Translations under genes and position numbers: made by a program
Notes under the pieces: generated by a model
Told to the model about the DNA's origin: nothing
The model's input: only the letters and a program-made list of their open reading frames with translations
The model's database searches: none
In this document: piece after piece, positions 43,415 through 54,157 of the stretch
How positions within the stretch are numbered: the stretch's first letter is position 1
Layout of the letters: each line of letters begins with the position of its first letter
Assembly: GCF_016735685.1 (NCBI RefSeq)
Contig: NZ_JAERRA010000001.1
Span: 372,001 to 436,000 of the forward strand
Length of the DNA: 64,000 bases
Reading direction: 5' to 3'
Source: Piscinibacter lacus
GTDB lineage: Bacteria > Pseudomonadota > Gammaproteobacteria > Burkholderiales > Burkholderiaceae_C

Positions 43415-44254
43415 ATGCCCCGCTTTGCCGCCAACCTGTCGATGCTCTACACCGAGTGGCCGCTGCTGCAGCGCCCGCAGGCGGCGGCCGAGGACGGCTT
43501 CGAAGGCCTGGAGATCCAGTTCCCCTATGCCGAGCCAGTGGCTGCCTGGCAGGACGCACTGGCCGCCGCCGGCCGGCCGCTGGTGCTGATGAATGCACCG
43601 GTCGCCGGCCGCACGCCGGCCGAAGCCGCCGCGGCCTGGGCCGCCGGCGAGCGTGGCCTGGCCGCGCTGCCGGGCCGCGAGGACGAGTTCCGCGCCGGCT
43701 TCGACCTGGCCTGCCAGTACGCCCTGGCCCTGGGCGTGCCGCGCCTGCATGTGCTGGCCGGCTGCCTGCCGCCCGGCGCGCAGCGCAGCGAACTGCAGCC
43801 CACCTACCTGGCCAATCTGCGCTGGGCGGCCGAGCGCCTGCGCGGCAGCGGCCTGACGCTGCTGATCGAGCCGATCAATCTGCGCGACATGCCCGGCTAC
43901 TTCCTCAACCGCCAGGACCATGGCCACGAGATCCTCGACCTGCTCGAAGCCGGCGGCCTGCAGCCCGAGGTCGCCGGCCGCCGCCTGGTGCAGGTGCAGA
44001 TGGACCTCTACCACTGCCAGGTCGTCGAGGGCGATGTCAGCCGCAAGCTGGAGCGCTGGCTGGGCAGCGGCCGCGTCGGCCACCTGCAGATCGCCGCCGT
44101 GCCCGACCGGGGCGAGCCCGATGCCGGCGAGCTGCACCATCCGCACCTCTTCCGCCTGATCGACGCGCTGGGCTGGGCAGGCTGGGTGGGCGCCGAATAC
44201 CGGCCGCAGGCCGGCACCCGGGCCGGGCTGGGCTGGCGCCACGCGGCGGGCTGA
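43415..44254 (+). CDS. hyi: Hydroxypyruvate isomerase-like TIM-barrel protein
   Basis: 279 residues. RFAANLSMLYTEWPLLQR is the family N-terminus. FEGLEIQFPYAEP, VPRLHVLAG and LLIEPINLRDMPGYFLN carry the metal-binding Glu region, and YHCQVVEGDV and HLQIAAVPDRGEPD the second half. Enzymes of this family isomerise hydroxypyruvate or 2-oxo-tetronates in sugar-acid breakdown. No partner genes for glyoxylate or tetronate use lie next to it. It is convergent with the trypsin-like gene downstream. Confidence 0.87.
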   Translation: MPRFAANLSMLYTEWPLLQRPQAAAEDGFEGLEIQFPYAEPVAAWQDALAAAGRPLVLMNAPVAGRTPAEAAAAWAAGERGLAALPGREDEFRAGFDLACQYALALGVPRLHVLAGCLPPGAQRSELQPTYLANLRWAAERLRGSGLTLLIEPINLRDMPGYFLNRQDHGHEILDLLEAGGLQPEVAGRRLVQVQMDLYHCQVVEGDVSRKLERWLGSGRVGHLQIAAVPDRGEPDAGELHHPHLFRLIDALGWAGWVGAEYRPQAGTRAGLGWRHAAG

Positions 44255-44283
44255 GCCGGCGCGGGCCACCGCTTCACACCGGC

Positions 44284-45249
44284 TCAGGGCGGGGCGGGGG
44301 GATCGGCCCGGGCGGGCGCAGGGTCGTCGATGCGGCAATCCTGCTGCACACGGTCGGCGGCGATGGCGGCTTCCAGCGTGTCCCGCACGCTGTGCAGGCT
44401 GAGGAAGACCGCGCGCGGGCCGCCCGGCGCCTCGCGGCGCGACACCACCATGCCGCCGACCCGCCACTGCGCCGGGTCGTCCGGATCGGCCACCGGGCGG
44501 TCGGCCGCCTGCGCCTGTCGCAGCGGCCCGTAGAGCAGCGGCCCGCCCGATTGGCCGGCCGCGCCGCGGCAGGTGGAGCGCCAGCCGCCGAAGGGCGCGT
44601 CGTGCTCGCCGGTGGCGCAGGGCGCTTCCAGCACCGCGCGCGGTTCGGGCCCGGGCTTGGCGACGTCGGCCGGCAGGCCCAGCAGGCGCAGCGGCTGGCC
44701 CTTGCGCGGCGCCTGGCCCGCCAGGCGTTCGGGCGGCAGCGCGCGGCCGGGTTGGGCGGTATCCAGGCGCAGCAGGGCCCAGTCCTGATGGCTGCCCATG
44801 ATCTGGCCGACGGCGATGACCCGGGCCTCGCCCCGGGCCGGCGGCTGGCCCTCGCGGCGGGCCATCTGCCAGCGGACGCGGGCGCCGAGCGGGCTGTCGA
44901 AGCTGAAGACCGGGTCGCCGTCGGTCCCGGGCGTGGCGGCATTCACGCCATGGCGCACCGTCAGGCCGTAGCGACCGGGGCATTCGGCCTGCGGCCACAG
45001 GAAGCCGGTGCTGAGCAGGTCGTTGATGGGCCGCCCGTCCAGCGAGGCGCCCTGCACCTGGAAGAGCGCCGCCACCGCCTCGCGCACCGCCGGAAGCACC
45101 GGGTCGGGCGGGGCGGCTTGGGCGGGCGGGGCGGGCGACTGCGCCTGCACGGCGCCCGCGCCCAGCAGCAAGGCGGCGAGCAGGCTTGCGATGGCGGCGC
45201 CGGTCCGCCTGCGCACGGGCGGGGACTTGCGGGCGGGGTGCGCGCGCAT
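44284..45249 (-). CDS. Secreted trypsin-like serine protease
   Basis: 321 residues. Signal peptide (AAIASLLAALLLGAGAVQAQ). Catalytic triad His100 (LTVRHGVN), Asp156 (SHQDWALLRL) and Ser234 (GAAGQSGGPLLYG). Fold limits fit a chymotrypsin-like domain of about 220 residues with a Pro/Ala-rich N-terminal linker. The ATG overlaps the stop of the XdhC-like gene by one base, so the two are transcribed together. The substrate is not known. Confidence 0.85.
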   Translation of the reverse strand: MRAHPARKSPPVRRRTGAAIASLLAALLLGAGAVQAQSPAPPAQAAPPDPVLPAVREAVAALFQVQGASLDGRPINDLLSTGFLWPQAECPGRYGLTVRHGVNAATPGTDGDPVFSFDSPLGARVRWQMARREGQPPARGEARVIAVGQIMGSHQDWALLRLDTAQPGRALPPERLAGQAPRKGQPLRLLGLPADVAKPGPEPRAVLEAPCATGEHDAPFGGWRSTCRGAAGQSGGPLLYGPLRQAQAADRPVADPDDPAQWRVGGMVVSRREAPGGPRAVFLSLHSVRDTLEAAIAADRVQQDCRIDDPAPARADPPAPP

Positions 45250-46298
45250 CAGGCGTCCAGGCCCTGGCAGGCGATCGGCAGGGCCTGGCCCAGCCGCAGC
45301 GCGTCGCGGCCCTGCATGCCGGGCGGCAGCTCGCTGCCGTGGCGCACGGCCGTCATCTCGGCCAGGATGGCCACGGCAATCTCGGGCGGCGTGCGCGCGC
45401 CCAGGCGCAGGCCGATCGGCCCGTGCAGGCGCGCAAGCTGCGCCGCGCTCAGGCCGAAGTGCTCGGCCAGCCGGGCGTGCCGCTTGCGCTGGTTCAGGGC
45501 CGAGCCGAGCGCGCCGACGTAGAAGGCCGGCGAGGCCAGGGCCTCCATCAGCGCGAGGTCGTCCAGCTTGGGGTCGTGCGTCAGCGCGACGATGGCGGTG
45601 TGCGCATCCGGCTTCATCGCGAGGACCACGTCATCGGGCATGCCCGGCACGAGCGGCGCGTTCGCCACCGGCCAGCCGCCTGCATGCTCCTCGCGCGGAT
45701 CGCAGACGCTGACCGCATAGCCCAGCGCGCCCGCCATCTCCGCCAGGTAGCGGCTGAGCTGGCCGGCGCCGATGATCAGCAGCCGCCAGGAGGGGCCGTG
45801 GGTGCTGACCAGGGCGCCGCGTCCGTCCTCGGCGGTCTCGTCGAGCCAGGTGCCGTCGGGCGCGTCGCCGGCCAGGGCCTGGAGCTGCACCCGGCCGTCG
45901 GCCAGGGCCAGGCGGCGCTGCACGCGCTCGCCGGCGGCCAGGCGCGCGAGCAGTTCGTCGAGCGCCGACTGCGGCCCCAGCGGCTCCATCACCAGCGCCA
46001 CCGTGCCGCCGCAGGGCAGGCCGAAGCGGGCCGCTTCCTCGCGGCTGACGCCGTAGCGCAGGCGCTCGGGGCCGTGGGCGGCCAGGCGGCCTTCGCGCAT
46101 GCGCAGCACCAGGTCGTCCTCGATGCAGCCGCCGGAGACCGAGCCGGCCAGCCAGCCGTCGTCGCGCAGCGCCAGCAGCGCGCCCACCGGCCGCGGCGCC
46201 GAGCCCCAGGTCCGCACCACGGTGCCGAGCACCACCCGGTGGCCCCCGGCCTGCCAGGCCTGCGCACGGCGCAGCACTTCGATGTCCATGTTGTCCAT
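45249..46298 (-). CDS. XdhC/CoxI-family protein
   Basis: 349 residues. N-terminal XdhC domain with VVRTWGSAPRPVGALLAL and GSVSGGCIEDDLVLRM. The central Rossmann-like region has LLIIGAGQLSRYLAEMAGALG, and the C-terminal part has FYVGALGSALNQRKRHARL. XdhC proteins bind molybdenum cofactor and help its sulfuration and insertion into xanthine dehydrogenase-type enzymes. No such enzyme genes lie in the window. The stop overlaps the next gene by one base. Confidence 0.9.
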   Translation of the reverse strand: MDNMDIEVLRRAQAWQAGGHRVVLGTVVRTWGSAPRPVGALLALRDDGWLAGSVSGGCIEDDLVLRMREGRLAAHGPERLRYGVSREEAARFGLPCGGTVALVMEPLGPQSALDELLARLAAGERVQRRLALADGRVQLQALAGDAPDGTWLDETAEDGRGALVSTHGPSWRLLIIGAGQLSRYLAEMAGALGYAVSVCDPREEHAGGWPVANAPLVPGMPDDVVLAMKPDAHTAIVALTHDPKLDDLALMEALASPAFYVGALGSALNQRKRHARLAEHFGLSAAQLARLHGPIGLRLGARTPPEIAVAILAEMTAVRHGSELPPGMQGRDALRLGQALPIACQGLDA

Positions 46299-46461
46299 GG
46301 CGGGATCATGCCGCGGGGCGGCCGGCCTGCCTTGCGCTGCGGGTATGCGTAGCGCACTGGGGCGCTTGCCGCGGCCCCGCGGCGCCTGGGGCCTGAAGGG
46401 CTGTCGGGCATCTGGTTGCCGGGCTGCCGTACCGCCCCAGCCCGGCCCCGGGCCCGGCCGA

Positions 46462-47769
46462 TCAACCCAGCGCGTCCAGCCAGCCCTGCACGGCCTGGGC
46501 GAAGGCCTGGGGCTGTTCGATCACGCCGAGGTGCGCCGCATCGGCCAGCACCTGGAGCTGCGCGCCCGGGATGGCGGCCGCCAGGGCCTGGTGGCCGGCG
46601 ACCGACATGCTGGGATCCTCGGCGCCGGCGATCACCAGGGTGGGCGCGGCGATCTGCGGCAGGCGGGCCAGGCTGTCGTGGCCGGCCACGGCGCGCAGGG
46701 CGGCCAGGTAGCCGCTGCAGTCGGTGCGCGCCAGGCGGCGCTGCCAGCGGGCCACGGTGGCCGGGTTGCGCTCGCGGAAGCCGGGGGTGAACCAGCGTTG
46801 CATCGCGGCCTCGGCGGTCGCATCCAGCGTGCCGGCGGCTTCGATGGCGGCGGCGCGCTCGGCCCAGCTGGCCGCCTGCGCGGGGTCGCCCGCGCTGGTG
46901 TGGGCCAGCACCAGGCCCTTGAGCAGTTCGGGTCGGCGCAGGGCCAGCTCCTGCCCCACCATGCCGCCCAGCGAGAGGCCGACGAAGACCACCGGGCCGC
47001 AGCCGAACTCGGCCTGCAGCTCCTCGATCAGGCGGCTCGCGTCATCGGCCAGTGCGGCCATGCTGAGCGACGGGCCGGCCGGCAGCTCGCTGCCGCCGTG
47101 GCCGCGGTGGTCGTAGCAGACGACGCGGCAATCGCTGGCCAGGCGGTTGGCCAGGCCGTCCCACAGGCTGCTGTCGGCACCGAGCGCATGGGCCATCACC
47201 ACGGTGTGGCGGGGGGTGTCGACATCGCGCGCCTCGCGCACCGTGTAGTGCAGGGCCGGCCTGCCCGCCGTGCGGCGTTGCGCGCCGACGCCGGGGTGCA
47301 CGGTGTCGGCGGCCGAGCGTGGCGGCAGCTCGTGGCCCAGCTCGCGCAGCAGCTTGACCGTGGTCGCCATGGCCGTGTTGGCCGCCGGCACGCCGGCGTA
47401 GATGGCGACCTGCATCAGCACCTCCTTGACCTCCTCGGGGCTCAGGCGGGTGGCCGGATCGCCCATGCCCAGCGAGGCGCGGGTGTGCAGGGTGAACTCG
47501 TCCCAGCGGCCCAGGGCGCTGGTCACGGCCAGCACGATCACGCGGCGGGTCTTGGGGTCCAGGCCGGGACGGCCCCAGATCTCGTGCCAGGCGTAGCGGG
47601 TGATGAAGTTCTGGAAGTCGGCATTGAAGGCATTGGCATTCGGCACCGAGGCGTCGACCCAGGCATCGCCCAGGATCTGCCGGCGGTTGCGCATGCCGCG
47701 TTCGATGTCGTGGTCGTAGGGATCGTGAGGCATGGCGGGTGGGACCGGGCGTTGCAACAGGGTCTTCAT
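46462..47769 (-). CDS. pcaL: Fused 4-carboxymuconolactone decarboxylase – 3-oxoadipate enol-lactonase (CMD first)
   Basis: 435 residues. N-terminal carboxymuconolactone decarboxylase domain (about 15–140): IERGMRNRRQILGDAWVDAS, GRWDEFTLHTRASLG and VKEVLMQVAIYAGVPAANTA. The C-terminal alpha/beta hydrolase (about 180–435) has nucleophile Ser in VFVGLSLGGMVGQ, Asp in IAGAEDPSMS and His in ADAAHLGVIEQ. It would carry out two successive steps of the protocatechuate branch of the beta-ketoadipate pathway. In classic PcaL proteins the hydrolase comes first; here the order is reversed. No other pca gene is adjacent. Confidence 0.87.
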   Translation of the reverse strand: MKTLLQRPVPPAMPHDPYDHDIERGMRNRRQILGDAWVDASVPNANAFNADFQNFITRYAWHEIWGRPGLDPKTRRVIVLAVTSALGRWDEFTLHTRASLGMGDPATRLSPEEVKEVLMQVAIYAGVPAANTAMATTVKLLRELGHELPPRSAADTVHPGVGAQRRTAGRPALHYTVREARDVDTPRHTVVMAHALGADSSLWDGLANRLASDCRVVCYDHRGHGGSELPAGPSLSMAALADDASRLIEELQAEFGCGPVVFVGLSLGGMVGQELALRRPELLKGLVLAHTSAGDPAQAASWAERAAAIEAAGTLDATAEAAMQRWFTPGFRERNPATVARWQRRLARTDCSGYLAALRAVAGHDSLARLPQIAAPTLVIAGAEDPSMSVAGHQALAAAIPGAQLQVLADAAHLGVIEQPQAFAQAVQGWLDALG

Positions 47770-47803
47770 TTTCGCGGCCGGCTGCCTGCGCTAAGGTGGC
47801 GCC

Positions 47804-48409
47804 ATGCTGCGCCGCGACCGCATCCCTGCCCTGCGCCCCCGGCCCCTGGCCCCGGCCTGGGCTCCGGGCCTGCTGGCCCTGCTGCTGGCGGCCTGCGCCA
47901 GCGGGCCGGTGCCGCGGGCCGACCGCGACGGCCCCAGCGAGCGTTCGCCCGCCGAGCTGGCCGAGCTGCCCGATGCGGTGCCGCGTGTGGAGCGCCTGCG
48001 GGTCGGCGGGCCGAACAAGCCCTACACCGTGCTCGGCCAGCACTACACGCCGGAGACCGAGGACGTGCCGGTGGTCGAGCGCGGCCTGGCCTCCTGGTAC
48101 GGCCGCAAGTTCCACGGCCGGCCCACGGCCAATGGCGAGATCTTCGACATGCACGGCATGAGCGCGGCCCACCGCACCATGCCGCTGCCAAGCTATGCGC
48201 GGGTGCGCAATCCGCGCAACGGCCGCGAGATCATCGTCCGCGTCAACGACCGCGGCCCCTTCCACCCCGAGCGCATCATCGACCTGAGCTATGCCGCGGC
48301 GGTCAAGCTCGGCGTACAGCGCGGGGTGGCGATGGTCGAGGTCGAGCGGCTCACGCACGACATGATCCGCGCCGAGGCCTGGCGCGCCGCGGGCATCGTG
48401 CCCGATTGA
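47804..48409 (+). CDS. rlpA: Septal ring lytic transglycosylase RlpA-like lipoprotein
   Basis: 201 residues. Signal with lipobox LLAAC (Cys31). The double-psi beta-barrel domain (about 90–195) has GLASWYGRKFHGRPTANGE, AAHRTMPLPSYARVRN and RVNDRGPFHPERIIDLSYAA, including the catalytic Asp region. RlpA trims denuded glycan strands at the division site. The usual C-terminal SPOR domain is missing, so septal targeting would need another route. It is divergent from pcaL. Confidence 0.92.
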   Translation: MLRRDRIPALRPRPLAPAWAPGLLALLLAACASGPVPRADRDGPSERSPAELAELPDAVPRVERLRVGGPNKPYTVLGQHYTPETEDVPVVERGLASWYGRKFHGRPTANGEIFDMHGMSAAHRTMPLPSYARVRNPRNGREIIVRVNDRGPFHPERIIDLSYAAAVKLGVQRGVAMVEVERLTHDMIRAEAWRAAGIVPD

Positions 48410-48485
48410 GCCGGCGGCCTGCCGGGCCCCAGCGCCCTGGGCATACTCAGCGTTCCCGGGATGCTCTCTTTGAGGTCTGCCGAGC

Positions 48486-50222
48486 ATGAAGCCTGCCCAT
48501 CCGCCGAACCCGGCCCAACGGCCTGACCGCCCGGGCCGCCGCGCGCTCATGCAGCAGGGCCTGGGCGCCCTGGCCGCCCTGGGCCTGCCAGCCGGTGCCC
48601 CTGCCGCCCAGGCCGATGCGCGGCTGGCGCCGGCCGGGCTGCGGCTCGATCGCTCCGCGGCCGCCCGCTGGCTGGGCTTCTGCACCTTCGGGCCCACCGA
48701 GGAGGAGATCGAGGCGGTCCATCGCATCGGCCCCGCGGCCTGGCTTGACCAGCAGCTCGACGCCCCGCCCAGCCGCAGCGTCACCGAGTGGATCGATCGC
48801 AAGGGCCCGCCGGGCCGCGAGGACGCGCGCCAGTCACCCCATTTCGACACCCGGCTCCAGGCCATCGACTGGAAATGCATCTGGGCGCCGGATGCCGTGC
48901 GCCAGCGGGTGAGCTATGCCCTATCGCAGATCTTCGTGGTCTCCGAAGTCGGTGCCGACCGCATCGCCAACCCCTATGCCTATGCGCATTTCTGGGACCT
49001 GCTGAATGCCGGCGCCACCGGCAACTTCCGCCAGTTGATCGAGGACGTGAGTGCCAGCCTCGACATGGCCTTCTTCCTCACCTACCTCAACAACCGCAAG
49101 GCCGACGAAGCCACGGGCCGCCAGCCCGACGAGAACTACGCCCGCGAGCTGATGCAGCTCTTCACCATCGGCCTGTGGGAGCTGGAGGAGGACGGCAGCC
49201 AGCGCCTGGATGCCGATGGCCGACCCATTCCGACCTATGGGCAGCAGGACATCGTCGAGCTGGCGCGCGTCTTCACCGGCTTTTATTCCGACGGGCCGCG
49301 GCGCGACGGCGTGCGCCTGGCCTTCGGCATCGAGAACCACGGGCTCTATGGCCCGGCGGCCTGGTCGCGCCGGCTCAGCGTCAAGGCCGACGAGCATGCG
49401 CCCGAATCGACGACCGCCCTCAAGGGGCGCGTCCGCATCCCCGCGGGCACCGAGGCCTACACCGCCCTGGGCCGCACGCTCGACGCGCTGTTCAAGCACC
49501 CGAGCTGCCCACCCTTCATCGCGCTGAACCTGATCCGGCGCCTGAGCACCAGCAACCCATCGCCTGCCTATGTGCGGCGCGTCGTCGCGGCCTTCAAGGA
49601 CAACGGCCAGGGCCAGCGCGGCGACATGAAGGCCGTGCTGCGCGCGGTCTTCCTCGACCCCGAGCTGTTCGACCCGCCGAGCGACCGGCCCTTCGGTCGC
49701 ATGACCGAGCCCTATGTCAGCACCATCGCCCTGGCCCGTCAGCTTGGCGCGCATTGCGATGCCGAGCAGCAGCGCTTCGCCGGCCTCTGGCATCACAAGC
49801 GCTTTGCCTCGCAGCGGCCCTTCACCGCGCCGACCGTCTTCAATTTCAACCAGCCGGATTTCGCGCCCCAGGGGCCGATCCAGCAGGCCGGCCTGGTCGC
49901 GCCCGAGCTGCAGAACTGCGACGAGTACGGCGCCACCCTGCGCTTCAACGGCGTCGGCGCGCTCTGCGAGGGCCTGCCCATGACGCCCGAGCTGCTCGAG
50001 CGGCTGGCCACACCGGCCCATGATGCCGAGCTGCTCGACCGCTACGCCCTGCAGCTCTGCGGCAAGACCCTGCCCGCCCGCGACCGTGCCGCCCTGCTTG
50101 CGGAGCTGGCCAAGCTGCCACGCGGCCGCGACGCGACCGCGGCACGCACCCAGCGCCTGACGGTGCTGGCCAGCATGGTGTGGTTCATCACCGTCCACCC
50201 CGAGAACATCGTCCGGCAATGA
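48486..50222 (+). CDS. DUF1800-family protein with Tat-type signal
   Basis: 578 residues. The N-terminus has RRALMQQGLGALAALGLPAG, a twin-arginine-like signal. DUF1800 marks are AARWLGFCTFGPTEEEIEAV, QRVSYALSQIFVVSEVGADR, ENYARELMQLFTIGLWELEE and FTAPTVFNFNQPDFAPQGPI. The family is of unknown function and is usually encoded next to a DUF1501 gene, as here with an ATGA overlap. The pair is probably exported together. Confidence 0.9.
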   Translation: MKPAHPPNPAQRPDRPGRRALMQQGLGALAALGLPAGAPAAQADARLAPAGLRLDRSAAARWLGFCTFGPTEEEIEAVHRIGPAAWLDQQLDAPPSRSVTEWIDRKGPPGREDARQSPHFDTRLQAIDWKCIWAPDAVRQRVSYALSQIFVVSEVGADRIANPYAYAHFWDLLNAGATGNFRQLIEDVSASLDMAFFLTYLNNRKADEATGRQPDENYARELMQLFTIGLWELEEDGSQRLDADGRPIPTYGQQDIVELARVFTGFYSDGPRRDGVRLAFGIENHGLYGPAAWSRRLSVKADEHAPESTTALKGRVRIPAGTEAYTALGRTLDALFKHPSCPPFIALNLIRRLSTSNPSPAYVRRVVAAFKDNGQGQRGDMKAVLRAVFLDPELFDPPSDRPFGRMTEPYVSTIALARQLGAHCDAEQQRFAGLWHHKRFASQRPFTAPTVFNFNQPDFAPQGPIQQAGLVAPELQNCDEYGATLRFNGVGALCEGLPMTPELLERLATPAHDAELLDRYALQLCGKTLPARDRAALLAELAKLPRGRDATAARTQRLTVLASMVWFITVHPENIVRQ

Positions 50223-51481
50223 AGCCCCCTCTTCCGGCCGACCCCGCCGCCGCGCCCGCCCACCGGCGCCTGATGGTGATCTACCTGGGCGGCGGGCTGG
50301 ATTGCCACCAGCTCCTGTCGCCGCGCCGCGGCGCGAACCGCCAGGCCTACGAGGCCGCCCGCGCCGGCTTGGCCCTGCCCGACCATCCGCGCAGCGCCCT
50401 GGACGCCGACTGGCAGCTCCATCCTCAACTGCCTGCCCTGCACCGGCAGTGGACGCGCGGCCGGCTCGGCGTGGTCCCGAACGTCGGGCCGTTGCTGCGC
50501 CCGACCGACGCCCGGCAGTACCGCGAGCGCAGCGCGCTGCTGCCGGTGCAGCTCTTCAGCCATTCGGATCAGAACGAGCTTTGGCAGGCCGGCGCGCCCT
50601 TGGCCGAGGTGGAGGGCGGCACCGGCTGGATCGGTCGCTTGATGGAGGCGCTGCACCCGCAGTTCAACGCCCGCGCGCTGTTGACGCCCATGCTCAGTGC
50701 CAGCGGTCCGCAGCGCGCCTTCCGCGCCCAAGCGCTGCGCCAGGTCGGCCTGGGCAAGGACGGCGCCGAGCCGCGCTTCCCCGGCTACCGGGTGGCGCCG
50801 GGGGTGGTGGCGCTGGCGCAATCGATCATGAACCGGGTGCCCGACGGGCGGGCGCATTTCGCCCACCCGATCGCCGACGAATACGCCCGCGCGCAGCGCC
50901 GTGCGCAGGAGACGGTCGAGGTCATCAACGAGGCCATCCGGGCCGTGCCCCTGGCCACGCCCTTCCCGGTGCTGCCCGAGCTGCGCACCGCCGCCCGCCT
51001 GTTCAAGGCCGATGCCGCGCTGGGTCGACGTCGCTCGGCGAGCTTCTTCGTCCATGGCGGCTACGACCATCACCGCAACCTCAGCACCTTGCTGGACGCA
51101 CGGCTCAAGGAGCTGGACGCCGGCCTGGCCGCCTTCTTCGAGGCGCTGGCCGAGCTTCGCATCGAAGATGAGGTGCTGACCCTCATCTATTCCGAGTTCG
51201 GCCGCTGCCTGGTGCAGAACGGCTCGGGCACCGACCACGGCTGGGGCGGCCATGCCCTGCTGATCGGCGGCGGCCTGCGTGGCGGCCTCTACGGTCGCAC
51301 GCCCGACCTGGGTCGCAAGGGCCCGGACCTGGTCGACGCTCGCGGCCTGCTGCTGCCCAGCACCGCGACCGAGCAGCTTCATGCCGAGATCGCGCGCTGG
51401 ATGGGCCTGCCCGAAGCCCGGCTGCCCGAGGTGCTGCCGCTGCTCCCGCGCTTCCCGCGCCTGGCGCTGGACTGGGCCTGA
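50219..51481 (+). CDS. DUF1501-family protein, no signal peptide
   Basis: 420 residues. Alkaline-phosphatase-like fold typical of DUF1501: LMVIYLGGGLDCHQLLSPR at the N-terminus, FVHGGYDHHRNLSTLLD, and LIYSEFGRCLVQNGSGTDHG with GGHALLIGGGLRGG. Members usually have a Tat signal; this one starts MKPPLPADPAAAPAHRR with no hydrophobic segment. It may be carried out with the DUF1800 partner or stay inside. The ATG overlaps the upstream stop. Confidence 0.88.
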   Translation: MKPPLPADPAAAPAHRRLMVIYLGGGLDCHQLLSPRRGANRQAYEAARAGLALPDHPRSALDADWQLHPQLPALHRQWTRGRLGVVPNVGPLLRPTDARQYRERSALLPVQLFSHSDQNELWQAGAPLAEVEGGTGWIGRLMEALHPQFNARALLTPMLSASGPQRAFRAQALRQVGLGKDGAEPRFPGYRVAPGVVALAQSIMNRVPDGRAHFAHPIADEYARAQRRAQETVEVINEAIRAVPLATPFPVLPELRTAARLFKADAALGRRRSASFFVHGGYDHHRNLSTLLDARLKELDAGLAAFFEALAELRIEDEVLTLIYSEFGRCLVQNGSGTDHGWGGHALLIGGGLRGGLYGRTPDLGRKGPDLVDARGLLLPSTATEQLHAEIARWMGLPEARLPEVLPLLPRFPRLALDWA

Positions 51482-51496
51482 GCGCGGGCCGGCGCC

Positions 51497-53020
<1,524 letters not shown>

Positions 53021-53101
53021 GGCGCAACTCCGGACCGTGAGGATCAAGCCTCTCAGCCTACGCAGCCCCCGGCCCGCGGACCAGCCCCGCCGACGAACTA
53101 C

Positions 53102-53123
53102 ATTGTTCGATGAACTGAACAAT
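53102..53123. promoter_or_regulatory. Probable LysR-type operator between mmsA and the LysR gene
   Basis: ATTGTTC (53102–53108) and GAACAAT (53117–53123) form a perfect inverted repeat with an eight-base spacer, in the 132-base divergent region. LysR-type sites follow T-N11-A dyads of this form. It probably controls both genes. Confidence 0.65.
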
Positions 53124-53152
53124 CGACGCCGCGCCAGCCCGTCCGACCCGCC

Positions 53153-54145
53153 ATGCCGCCCCTGCCCGACCCCCAGCGCCTCGACCTGCTCTGGCCCCAG
53201 GTCCACACCCTGGGCGTGCTCGCCGAGCAGGGCAGCGTGACGGCCACCGCCGCACGGCTGGGCCTGAGCAAGGCCGCGGTCAGCCAGCGCCTGACCGAGT
53301 TGGAGCGGGCCGCCGGCCTGCCCCTGCTGCGCCGCACCACCCGCAGCGTGCGCCTGACCGAGGCCGGTCTGCAACTGGTCGAGGCCACCCGCGGCGCCTA
53401 CACCCAGATCGCCCGCGGCTTTGCCGAGGTGCGCGACCTGGCCGAGGCGCCGCGCGGTCTGCTGCGGCTGACGGTGCCGGTCGCGCTGGGGCGGCAGCAC
53501 ATCGTCCCGCACCTGGCGGGCTTCCTGCGCGCCCATCCGGGCCTGCGCATCGAGCTGGACCTGTCCGACCGCCTGGTGCCGCTGGCGCGCGAGGGCTACG
53601 ACCTGGCCATCCGCCATGCCAGCACGGCCCCCGAGGACCATGTCGCCTGGACGCTCTGCCCGACCCGCGCCGTGCTGGTGGCCACGCCCGAGCACCTGCG
53701 GGCCCGCGGCGAGCCGCGGCACCCGCGCGAGCTGGCCGCCCACGAGGCCCTGGGCTACTGGCGGCCGGGCGAGCCGGCGGCCTGGCGCTTCGAGCCGCTG
53801 GTGCCTGCGCCGGGCGAGCCTGAGCCCCCGGTCACCGTGCCGCTGCGCGGCGCCCTGGCCGCCAACAACAGCGAGCTCCTGCGCGCCGCCGCGCTCGAAG
53901 GCCTGGGCCTGGCCTTGCTGCCGGATTTCAGCGCCCAGGCCGAAGTCCGGGCCGGGCGGCTCCAGCCGCTGCTGCCGGACTGGCGCGAGGTCTCGGCCTT
54001 CGGCCGCCACATCCTGGCCCTCCGGCCCGCCCACGTGGCCCCGACCCGCGCGGTGCAGGCCCTGGTGGCCCATCTGCGCGAGGTGCTGGCCGAAGGCTTC
54101 CCGCTGACGGCCGACGGGACGGGCAAAAAAAACCCGCCGACTTGA
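53153..54145 (+). CDS. LysR-family transcriptional regulator (divergent from mmsA)
   Basis: 330 residues. The N-terminal winged HTH (about 15–75) has [20 protein letters not shown] and [20 protein letters not shown]. The substrate-binding domain starts near 100 ([20 protein letters not shown]). The C-terminus ([15 protein letters not shown]) runs into the A-tract and stem of the terminator described at 54125, so the last residues may be variable. It is likely to regulate mmsA from the shared promoter region. Confidence 0.92.
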   Translation: MPPLPDPQRLDLLWPQVHTLGVLAEQGSVTATAARLGLSKAAVSQRLTELERAAGLPLLRRTTRSVRLTEAGLQLVEATRGAYTQIARGFAEVRDLAEAPRGLLRLTVPVALGRQHIVPHLAGFLRAHPGLRIELDLSDRLVPLAREGYDLAIRHASTAPEDHVAWTLCPTRAVLVATPEHLRARGEPRHPRELAAHEALGYWRPGEPAAWRFEPLVPAPGEPEPPVTVPLRGALAANNSELLRAAALEGLGLALLPDFSAQAEVRAGRLQPLLPDWREVSAFGRHILALRPAHVAPTRAVQALVAHLREVLAEGFPLTADGTGKKNPPT

Positions 54146-54157
54146 GGTCGGCGGGTT
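54125..54157 (-). terminator. Strong intrinsic terminator for the minus strand
   Basis: The stem AACCCGCCGAC (54131–54141) pairs with GTCGGCGGGTT (54147–54157) around a five-base loop. On the minus strand it is followed by eight Ts (complement of A 54125–54132, partly in the stem). No minus-strand gene is assigned upstream (54146–54762). It overlaps the 3' end of the LysR gene on the plus strand, where the U-tract is poor. Confidence 0.85.
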
